Origin: Temnothorax longispinosus
Lineage: Eukaryota > Arthropoda > Insecta > Hymenoptera > Formicidae
Length of the DNA stretch: 64,000 nucleotides
Direction of reading: 5' to 3'
Assembly (NCBI RefSeq): GCF_030848805.1
Contig: NC_092368.1
Location: 12,061,780 to 12,125,779, forward strand
The position numbers were made by a program, and so were the translations under genes. Positions 35,001-47,000 of the stretch are shown piece by piece. Each line of letters starts with the position of its first letter. The first letter of the stretch is position 1. Under the pieces are notes generated by a model. The model was given only the letters and a program-made list of their open reading frames with translations. It had not been told where the DNA came from and searched no databases.

Positions 35001-38000
35001 AATCCATTTTAGCAAGCGATACAAGTCGACACAAGTGTCTTTGTTACTCATTGCCAGAGTAGACCCCTTTGTTTTTTTAACCATCATGTATAAGCATTGC
35101 GTGTTTTAATATAAATCTAGAATAAGTCATTGATTAATATAATATATAAAGTAAAGCTGTATGATCTGGTAATCAGGCACAGTCTAACGGATATCAATAT
35201 TTATAGTCGGACAAAGAATCATACCTCTGCTCTTGACATCCTGCGACCAATATTTGCAAATGCCTCTTCAAGTCTACACGTACCTTCTGTGTGTTCAGTA
35301 ACTAATTTTTCACAATACAGAACGGTTATAATGACAGAGCAGGAAGCAGAAGATCAGTGGATGTTGCGATATTATATTCCTACAGAAAAGTGTCAAGAAT
35401 GTCACCGATATTTCTTGAATTATAAAGATAGTCCAATATCATATAACGAAACGTTAACAAAATTAAAAGAGCATTTATTCCATGAACACAAGATAGACCA
35501 TAATTCCGTACATAATATAGAATATGATGTAAATGAAAAGAAAATCCCAGTACGTCGCTTCATACGAAAATGTTATACAAAATTAAAAGGAGATCTGGCA
35601 AAATGCAACTGTTGTTTTGCAATAATTAGTTACAAAACCGTAAATTATAGATTCTTACATGAACACTTGATATGTAAGCATGAAGACAAATTAACGGAAA
35701 TAGAGAAAAATGATAAAAAGATACAATGGTATTGGGATTACGTCACAAGAAAGGACAAAGCACATGCGAAATGCAACATTTGTAACAGAACAATAGGTAT
35801 ATATCCAATTTCAAGTGTGAGTTACCACTTGAAAATTCATAAGTAAGTATATTATGAAATTGCAATTCTAGTCGCAATAGAGTCTGAGTTTTTGGCTTAT
35901 TATGAATCCAATCGAAATATGTGTAATACAGATTTTTTTTAATGTTTTGGCAAATATGACACAAAAATATATGTACATTAGCTGGTTATCCGGGGCTTCA
36001 CCCGGGCGTCTTTTTTTTTAAACGACTTTATATTTGTGTTATTACATATTTGTGTTCTAGCTAATCTTAGATCCACCAATATATGATTCATAAACACATA
36101 TTTTTAATAACTTTCCACATCACCCATGAGGTACTATATATTATTAACGCATTTTTTAGTGGTATCCTCAGTATTTTAAATTCTTTAAAAGAGTCATACT
36201 TATAGTGACTTTTCATTAATAAATAATTATTTGGATATATATGGAACATGGTAATGGAAAATTTTTGTGTCTCTCGACGGATATAGATTTGCTATATGTA
36301 ACGTGAAAACGTACACTGAGAAAAAAATGTTCTGTAGATATTAATTTGCATACAATTGTGACTCCATTTACTAAAATGAAGAAAATTTTCCTTTTTGTAT
36401 AAATGTTCTCAAAAACTAACCATTGAAAAAACTATTGAAAAAAAGTTTTACATGCTGACATTATTTATAAAAGAGTTGGATTGTATTCAGCATCAACACT
36501 ATTCGTATTCACACTGTGGTTTCGTATGTCTGTTTATTTTTGTTCATATTATTTTTACTATGTCCGTTTTTGGCAAGGTGCACAGTAATGCGCTCGCGTT
36601 TCGCGTATTATTATTCGTATATAATATAATTATTCGTATATAATATATTCGGTCACGACAACGTCTTGAGGATGTGCCCCAGGTCGAGCCGATGGTTGCA
36701 TGTGATAACGCGTAGGACACACGCACACGTCGCGACAACGCCTTGATGTCGACTCAGGATCACGATGACGTCTCGAGCTTATGCTCGGATCGCGATGACG
36801 CCTTTGAGACGACTCGGGTCGCGACAACGTTTCGTATAATATACAATATCTAAATTGTGCGATCGTGCTCCCGCTATGACCGTGCTCTTCGATTGACTGA
36901 TGCCAACTAACTCGAGTCGCGCTGGTCGCGCGCCACGATTCCCGCTATTTGTTAATAATTGTAAGATTCGCTCGATTGGTGGATCCTAAATCCGCCCTCT
37001 GATTCGCTTACATCCACCAATCAGCTTATATGTCAATTCACGACGACCTATTTTGTTGGAAACGAGACGGAGATAGCGGAAGCCACAGATCCCATATCAC
37101 AGGCACCGAAGACGCTTGAAGTTACGCCGCCTTGTTGTTAATTATGTATGTGTATGTGTGTGTCTGCGTCGCTGCTTTTATATATTTATTTATCTTATTT
37201 ATCTTATGGGCTACGTCGTGCACGACTTTCGTTTACCGGCGACACAACAAGAGTTTATATATATATAAATTTTATGCAATTCTTAAAGGGATCCTAAAGC
37301 CGTCTGTATTACCGACCAAATTCTATATCTGTCCTTGTATAGACAATGATGGATAGACAAGGATAGACATGGTTATAGGTTATATTGCATTCATTACAAT
37401 TAATCTTTTTTTTGTAAGCTTTTATTCTTAGTTCCAATTACACGATATTGTTCTTACATGTTGTCCCTAGGTCATGCCGGTCTAATTTTGTGGATATTTA
37501 TTGTGAAATTTTTGTATAAAGCAAATATTGTCGTCACGTATAACAAAAAATATTAATTTTTTTTCGTTTTCGATATAAATTCGACCACCATGCCTAGATT
37601 TTAATGCGTACTTTAATTCTAGACAAGAATTTTGCATTTCTATAAAGCCAATTAAAAGATTAGTGCTAAGAAAAAAACCGGTATTACAGACGGCTTTAGG
37701 ATCACCTTAACCCTCAGGGTACGGACTATAAAAAAGTTACGTTCCGTACGGACATGGGTTAGCCTAACCCGGCGACTTTGATTGACTGTATATCGGGCTG
37801 TAATTTGTCAATTGAAGCAATTTTTTTTTTGGATCGGAAATTTTCTCAAAAATACAATGGCGTTGATAGATTTATTACATTATTTGTTTAAACAAAGATA
37901 CATTTGAAAATTTAAACAGTTCTCAAAAAATTTTCATAAAAATTCATTTTTTTTTTAAATTGCATAACTTTATAAAAAAAAAGATATCGACATTTTATAA

Positions 38001-41000
38001 GTCGCGTTTGAAAGCTAAAAAGTTTTTTTTTTAAATGGCTGAATTCGTTTTTTGATCCATTCCAAAAAGTATATTTTTTTTAACTATGAAAATACCCGTT
38101 TTTTTGCGATAGCGATATAACGTTACTTGCTTGATTTATCGTAATAACGCAAAAAAAATATCTTAAAGTAAAAATAGTTCTTTTGGATGTTGTTGATTAG
38201 TATAATATAAATAAATAACAAAAATTGCATGCACGGATACGTTATGCTGGTATGCTACAGAGCATCATTTTGAGGTTAGAATGCACAAAAAGTATATTAA
38301 AAATAGTAAATTCTGACATAGCCAGAATACTCTACTGCAGCAAATTACTCCGAAAAACACAAAGATTTTTTTTTTGAAAAACACGGATTTTTGATAACGT
38401 TCCGTACGTGTACTGGGTGTAGACTACCCGAGTTCAATTTTCAAACTCGTATACTTGAGCACCAAGCGTAGACTGACGCTGCCCCTTGGCGCTTACATAG
38501 TCGCTACACCTCAAAGATTTCCCCCCCCCCCCCCGGTACGGACTCCCCCATTCACTTCCTTTAAAATGGCGCTACTTTCAAAATTCGCTCGGGTTACGCT
38601 TAACCAGATCGTACCCTGTATGGGTTAATACTGCTTTTTGAAATTTAAAAAAGTAAACATTTCTTGAAATATATTATAAAATTGTTAATAATGACACGTT
38701 CAAACTTTATTTTTGCATGACACAAAATTTTATATACTTTATTTTTTCTTTTGAATTTCATTACATTTAACAACAAAATATATTTACATTATCAAAGTTA
38801 AATTTATTTTTTCGTTCTATAATTACGTTCTATGATTATTTATAGGTGTTGTAAGAAGCAAGTTCAAGGATGTCACTGAGGGGGATGTAAGCGCACCTAT
38901 TAAAATTTGGTTAGCTCACGCAACGGATCGACTAAAAAAAACAAGAGACAAGAATGATTATTTTCTATAGCATTTAATTTGAAATTAATGAAAAAAAAAG
39001 AAGTCATGGCATAGTACGTTTTGTGTTTTTTTTTAATTTCTGGTTATTAAGATATATCTTTGTTGTCTAATAAATTTTTTTTTTTAATTTCTTTTGTTTA
39101 TTGAGATATACTTTAGTTGTATAATCTAAATTATAAATACCGTTTCTCAAAAAAATTTTTTGATAAAAAGATTGCTTTTTTTTAATAAAAGATGAGAATT
39201 GTTTTTATCAACGATTAAAAAATATACGAAATATGAATAAGAGATTATTTGAGGAAAGTAATAAAATCTTATAATTTGTTCTATTTGTCCATATATCCTT
39301 CATACAGAGTAGCGATTACCGATCACATATAACTTAATTGTTATAATATTAAATAAAATAATAAATAATATTACTTTTTAATATTCAGAATATCATATAA
39401 TATCAATAATGTTACTTTTTAATATTCAGAATATCATATTAATATAAATAATATTACTTTTTTAAATATTCAGAATATCATTATACAATACTTTTTTCTT
39501 ATCTCAAATAATATTTTAATAACATAAATAACAGTAAAATAATCTAATTTATTTTAATATTATATGAAGTGGACATATAACATCTATCATATTCCAGGAA
39601 GATTATTTAATATTATTTAATATTATTGGTATATTCTTAAATTACTCATTTAATATTCTAAGGATATACCAAGATATTATTTAATATCAAATAATATTAC
39701 GCGCTATAGGGACTGGATGCAACATATAAACAGTATAATTATAAGTGTCACATACTACGTTTACGCGAGCGTTACTTCTGTAGTAACTTACGATAATTCC
39801 TTCGCGTAAACGGGATTTTGTAGTAACTTACGATAATTTATTCCGCGTAAACGAGTGATATGTCGTAAGTTTACTACAGAAGTAACGCTCGCGTAAACGT
39901 AGTAACAGTAGTATACTATAAGTATATATAATAATGAGTAACAGTTATAGCGAGTTGCATTGAATAAAATTATTTTCGATTCGTTGTCGTAAATCGTTTA
40001 TTGTAAATATAATTGAGAAATGTATACATGTGTATGCCGGTATATATAAAAAATGTTAAATGTGATAATTTGCATTAATTTCTAAGCGTGTCGGTCTTAA
40101 AACACAGCTGTTACGTGAGCGAGCGAGAAGGTATAAGAGCAGCGAGTCGTCAATAAGAGCGAGTAGGACAGTAACAAGAGTGAGCGAGATAAGAACAACG
40201 GCGCGCAAGGAAAAGACTCGATGCCCGATCCTCGATCAGATCCCCACCCCCGAGCCCGAGCCTTCTGCATGTGTTATTCTCATCTCGCTCACTCCAATTA
40301 CTGTCTCGCTCGCTCTTATTGTCATCTCGCTCATTCTTATACCTTCTCGCTCGCTCACATAACGAAAAATCATAACTTTGAGTACCGACATTAACACGGA
40401 ACGCCAACCTAAATCGTCGCACGTATGCGTTACCCCGTGGGCCAAACGCGGACGTTGGCTACGTAGTTCATGTGCACGTTTTACGTCGATCCCAGAGGGC
40501 GTATCGCGTTCGCGGATCACCTAAAACCGGGCCGTGTCGTCTCTCATTCTTCTCTCTGGCACGACATAACCTATTCGCGTAACGCGATCTCACCGAGAGA
40601 CACGCGGCGGACGAGATACTCGCTGCGGAAGCGCGAAAAGAGTCGACTCTTGGAGAGAGAGCTGCCGCTACAGCAGTCTGGGCGACCATGAAGGCTAAGA
40701 CGAAGCTCGGAATAGGCTTGAAAACGAAAACGAAAAAATCGAAAACGGTAAAGAAAAAAAGCTAACAAAAAATGGATACTTCCGACAGCAAAACGAGGCG
40801 GCGTATTGCCGATTCTACCGTTGTTGGGAGTTCTCGGTTCTCTGGCCGGCGGAGCGGCGGGAATCGTAAAGGCCGTGAACGACAACAAAGCCGCGCGGCG
40901 TCAGCTGGAAGAAATGCAGCGTCACAATCGCGCCGTGAAAGGTCGACGGACTTTATCTCGCTCCGTACAAATATGGACGAAGGCTGTATCTCGGCCCGCA

Positions 41001-44000
41001 CAAACGCGGGCGAGGAGTAGCGTCGAAAAAAAAAACGTCAAAAAGAACGTTAAATATGCCCGCGGGTATTACGACTAACGTACAATTGAATCGACCTGGC
41101 AAGGCGTATGCGCATACCGTTCTTCAGAGGTGTCTTCATGCGTGATTCGTTACCGATTGGCGGTGTACGTAGAAACGAGAGCGGTATCGTGAATTTGGAC
41201 GATGCAGCGGGCCCGGTACTCATTGGGTAGCGTACGCGAAAAGGGAAGATCGAGTCGTATATTTCGACAGTTTCGGCAATCTTTGACCGCCGAAAGAATT
41301 GGTGCGATATTTCGGACCGAGCGTGACGAAGATTGAGTACACATTGCACGTCTATCAGCGATACGATCAGAACATCTGTGGACAATTGTGCCTGCGATTT
41401 CTCCGGACGATCGACTCTAATTTAGGAAAAAGCAGCATCCTCGCGGAGCACTATTTTCCCGCCGTAGATCTGAGCGACGGTGACTACGAGCTCGGTCTAA
41501 CGTGTTTTGAGACTTATCACACGATTCCGAACGTGAATTCTTCGAACAATAAATTTTATTTCGACGAGGATGACACGGAAATTACGATTTTCGAGGGATC
41601 GTACGAGATACGAGCTATACATGAGCTTTTGAAACGCGAAATTTCACGAAAACGCCCGCGACGCGTAAATCGTTCCAACGATGATCGTACGTCGGTCGCG
41701 AATATCGCGCGAGAGGCGACCGCTCGCGCGAACGGCTACGAAGACGAGGCCGCGGAATACCCGATAGTGCTCCGCGCAAATTACAATACGATGAAGAGCG
41801 AGATCAAGTGCGCTTTCAGAGTGAACTTTAAACAAACCGAACAACGTTGGATCGCTGCTGGGATTCTCGTCGAAGCGTATATTGCAGCCGGGACAGTGGC
41901 ACACGAATCGGACGCGTCGATTAATATGTATCAACGGTAAACATTATCCGCGTGGAGTGTAACGTGACCGCGGGTGCGTACAGCAACGGCAAACGTGTTC
42001 ACACGATACACGAATTTCACCGAGCGTACCACCGGGATATAAGATATCGGAAACGCCGGCGCAGATCATTTACATGCCGATTATTGCGCGAAGCGTACGG
42101 ATCTAACAATACGCGTCACGGATCAAGACGGACGATTGCTCGATTTTCGAGGAGAAGAGATCACCGTCAGATTGCACGTACGACGGCGACAGCAATAACG
42201 CGCGACGTGTGACATGCTCGTGTTGAACGACTCGGAACACGCGACAGATAAGAATATCTTTACGACTGCGACGATCGACGATATCATCAAATCGACATTC
42301 GTAGCGTTTAAAACAGAGACGAAAACAGAGACGAGAAAGAAGCTCAACGCATCGAACGTTAAATTTTTACAATCTCTGGGATTCGCGGAACGAAACATCT
42401 GAACGATGACTAAAATTCTTAACATCGGAGGCGAGCCGGTCTTTGACGATCGCATCGTCAAGATCGAGACTCACACGTACAACCCGTACGCCAACACAAA
42501 CGTTCGAGTATAGCGACGAGATACGAATATCCATACAACAGCAGGATCTGTATACGTTGCCGTGCGAAAGTTTTCTCTACGTCGAAGGAACATTGACGGT
42601 GACCAGAGCAGCCGACCAATCCCGATAACGTGTATTGGGGAATAATTGCGTCGCGTTCATGTTTGATGAAATTCGATACGAGCTCGATGGTGTGGAGATT
42701 GATCACTGCAGAAACGTAGGAATAACCAGCACGCTAATAACCCGAACGGATATTTCAATTTCTGCGTACCGCTCAACTTGTTACTGGGATTTTGCGAGGA
42801 TTACAAACGCGTGGTGATCAACGCTTGTCAAGACTTGATCTTGATACGATTGCGCAACGACAACACTTGTCTGGTGGGAAGTCTCGCGTTGGAGCCTACT
42901 GTCAACAACTCAAGATACAGTGGCGACATGCCTCACGTGGTATTGAGCGAGGTCAACAAGCTGTCGATGCTGCGCGCCTTGGAAAACGGACGATATCTAA
43001 GTATGGGTTTCCGTTCGTGGGATCTGTACGAGTATTCTCCGTTGCAGAACACGACCAAGCACTCGTGGGGCCATTAAAGACCGCGACTCAGCTCGAGAAA
43101 CCGCGATACGTCGTCTTCGCTCTGCAAACGGGTCGGAAGAACGTCATGTCCGTCGGACACGAGCCGATTCGACGACTGCAAATTGACCAACGTGAAACTC
43201 TATTTAAACTCGGAAGTCTATCCGTACGACGATTTGAATTTGGACTTTGGTAAACACAGATGGGCGATTCTGTACGATATGTACGCGCGTTTCTGCAAGG
43301 GCTATTACGGATACGAATATCTCGAGCCGAGTCTCACCGTTTCGACTTTTCTACGTAACGGCCCGTTCGTGACCATCAATTGCTCTCGACAAAACAAATC
43401 CGTCAAAAACGCCACCGTGGATGTCAGACTAGAATTCGATTGCTGGAGAACGTACCGCCGAATACCTCCGCGTACATCATACACGATCGCGTGATCGAGT
43501 ACAATCCGTTGACCAACGTAGTGCGCAAAATAGTCTGAGGTGTTCGCGGCAACGTCGACAAATTTTCTCTCTCTTTTAACTCCCGATACAAATTTAAGAG
43601 AGGGGGAAAAAAGGGGAGCAGGATATAAAAATCAGAGTGTCACGAAACGCGCGTCATTCCTCTCGATTCACGCATCGAACAAAAGAGATATCTCTTCATG
43701 TCCGCACCAACGTTCGTCGAACGTGCCGTACAGCAAGGTGAAGCGTTTAATTACGTCAGCCGTGCTCGGTGAGGAAGAGGACAACAACGATGACGATGAC
43801 GACGACGACGACGAGATGCCGACCTCTCGTCTACGTCAAGGGATGCCAGAAACGAAAATGGCTGGTAGATCTTGCTTGAGAATAAAGCGAGAAAAGACCT
43901 AAACATCGAGACTCTGGATGCGGATTACGAAGATATCGAATCTTTAATTATTTTAGATGCTACCAATACTATGCGATGTGGAAAACACGTTAAGAATTGC

Positions 44001-47000
44001 GCGTTGCAAAATGTATTAAAAATATTTAACTGGTGGTCGAAACGTCAGAAAAAATTTTCATCTTTTTAAAAAATAAATTTTATATGTATGTGTAAATTTT
44101 ACAATGTTTTATTTCCTTTCGCCCATTGGTCGATAGTGTACAAAATTAAAGAATAAGTAGGTATACGTGACGAATTCTAACTCGATAGCTTCGAGGGGGG
44201 TATCAGGTTTCTGCGAACATGTCTGAACATGTTTCGCGGTTGATGTCATGCGGAAGGGAGGAGGGGGGATATACGTCTTAATAAAAAAAAAACATCCTAC
44301 CTTAGCCCCCTCTCCTAAATTTCAGAGCGCTGATTGCGCGTTCCAGAAACATTAATTTCCCCCCTCCTTCATCATAGTTTTAGAAGTTGCCGCGTATATT
44401 CGATTAATTTTATACGACTAGTCTCGTATCGACTGCTTGTGCGAACGGTCACTTCTCATAACCGAGAGAAAGAATGTATTCCGTTGAAGGAAGCAACGGC
44501 AGTAACAGTGGCAGTAGACGTTGTTAGCCGTTCAGACGGCTGAAGGGTCGTGCTCCGCTCGCGAGCTCGGAAGGATCGGGATGAGGGCGTCTGGCGGCTC
44601 GGTTAATGATCACACTTGTTAAACACCACTTTAACACTTTATTAAATATACTAGAGCTTGGCTTGGACGAGGTGTTCTTTATTTAGTGTTCCCGTCTCGC
44701 GATTCGTTAGAGTTCGTAGATGTTTCAACGCGACGTCGTGGAGTTCTCAGACCGACTGCCTAATCGCTCGATTCGGCGGTCTTATATTGGTTTCCCGTTG
44801 CTACCTCGGGATCGCCCGCGGTAGCATTAACCTGTGTGTGTCAGCGCTCCGCGCTGACCTTCGCGTCAGCGATATCGGTCCTCGATGGACCTTTGGTCTT
44901 GACGATTTTAGTCGCTAGGGTCGAATTTCCTGACACTTGGCAATTCGGTTGCCAAGTGCGTTGTGCGCTCACAACATTCCTCCCCCCGCGGAAAAAGAAA
45001 AACGTAGTTTTTTCGTTTATTTATGTGTGTTTTCTTTTCCCTTGAGGGGTTACAATCTAGGTGTATGTATGTATGTNNNNNNNNNNNNNNNNNNNNNNNN
45101 NNNNNNNNNNNNNNNNNNNNNNNNNNNNNNNNNNNNNNNNNNNNNNNNNNNNNNNNNNNNNNNNNNNNNNNNNNNNNNNNNNNNNNNNNNNNNNNNNNNN
45201 NNNNNNNNNNNNNNNNNNNNNNNNNNNNNNNNNNNNNNNNNNNNNNNNNNNNNNNNNNNNNNNNNNNNNNNNNNNNNNNNNNNNNNNNNNNNNNNNNNNN
45301 NNNNNNNNNNNNNNNNNNNNNNNNNNNNNNNNNNNNNNNNNNNNNNNNNNNNNNNNNNNNNNNNNNNNNNNNNNNNNNNNNNNNNNNNNNNNNNNNNNNN
45401 NNNNNNNNNNNNNNNNNNNNNNNNNNNNNNNNNNNNNNNNNNNNNNNNNNNNNNNNNNNNNNNNNNNNNNNNNNNNNNNNNNNNNNNNNNNNNNNNNNNN
45501 NNNNNNNNNNNNNNNNNNNNNNNNNNNNNNNNNNNNNNNNNNNNNNNNNNNNNNNNNNNNNNNNNNNNNNNNNNNNTCGTAAAAATAAATATTAGAAATT
45601 GTTATTCGACGCATCGTACAAAGAGTTATGCTAAGAGTAGCACAATTCTTCGAGAAATAACATGCATGCACGGATACGTTATGCTGGTATGCTACAGAGC
45701 ATCATTTTGAGGTTAGAATGCACAAAAGTATATTAAAAATAGTAAATTATACATACCAAAATACTCTACTGCAGCAAATACTTGAAAAACACAATTTTTT
45801 TTTAACACGGATTTTGTAACGTTCTGTACGGACTGGGTGTAGACTACCCGAGTTTAATTTTCAAAATCGTATAACTTGAGCACCAAGCGTAGACTGACGC
45901 TGCCCCTTGGCGCTCACATAGTAGCTACCTCAAAGATTCCCCCCCCCCGGTACGGACCCCCACCATTCACTTCCTTTGAAATGGCGCTACTTTCAAAATT
46001 CGCTCGGGTTACGCTAACCCAGTCCGTACCCTGAGGGTTAAGCAAACGTTTACGGTAGGTGACAGCTTAAAAATGTATTTTTTTAATTTTTTCGATTTTT
46101 GTCTTGAAATCAACACTCGCGCGATGTGTTTTTGTGCATATTTTAATTGTGTATAAACTTTTTTAACTTCTGTGCAGTCTACTCAAAGTTGGAGCCCTCC
46201 CTGCAATTGTCGGTAATTTGGATTAGTTAATTTATGATCCCCTTAAGATGCAGAATAGAATGCGGAAAAATTATGCGAACCAGGAATTTAATTTGATTTA
46301 ATAGTAAATTAAAATGTGATATGATTACGTTACAGTGAACAGGACCTCGATGATATACTGATTCTGCAAACACGTCTTTATAAGTGCGCTCACAGTTTCT
46401 TAGGAAGAAGTGGTTTCGCTGGCAATTTGCGTGGTGCTAATCTTCTTGGATCTTTACCGCATATTACATCGCGAGTATATTCCAATGCCGCCACAGCAGA
46501 ACAGTGCAGATGTAATAATTCAATCAATAGGTAATCTAATTATTATATTTAAAAAAATTTATTATTCGCGGAAAACACGAGAGAGAGGGGGAGAGAAAAA
46601 CAAAAAAGTTATACATATAATTATGATCCCTATAGTCTGTTAGAATTATATCTGTTTTCTCTTTCTCTCTTGAAAATTGTTGAATTAAGTGTTACATGAG
46701 GCTATTTTAATACAAAGTGGGAACTACTTTTATGCCCTGATATCGTAATGAATCTTTCTTACATGTAGTATCAAAAGCATAGTTTCAAATATAAATATTT
46801 TGGATACGCTCTAAGGCACTTTAATATTTACAAATACAAATTAATATTACATTCGTATTATAATAGTCTTCAAGATAGCGAGATGAATTTGAAATAGCTG
46901 ACTATATCATTACTCAAGCAATAACAATTAACTGGCGTGACAAATCAATATGGACTGGAGATAAATTAAATATTAATCAGTTATATTACAAGCATAGTGA

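Larger units (their letters stand above)
40400..44070 (+). mobile_element. decayed Polinton/Maverick (adintovirus-like) virion-gene block
   Basis: The block is GC-richer than the flanking intron. It carries, in order on one strand, a pX-like core protein, an adenain-like protease, a minor capsid (penton-like) protein, a small ORF, and the F54H12.2-type major capsid protein. That is the virion module of Polintons/adintoviruses. DNA polymerase B, the retroviral-type integrase, and the packaging ATPase are not found in the window. All large genes are frameshifted. This is an old endogenous copy within a TTLL5 intron. Confidence 0.8.

Noticed and set aside
40150..40520. Ser/Arg/Glu-rich minus-strand ORFs of 90-94 codons
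   Set aside because: Generated by the GAGCGAG inverted repeat and antisense to the Polinton block.
44937..45710. 257-codon ORF across the gap
   Set aside because: Most of it is translated N.
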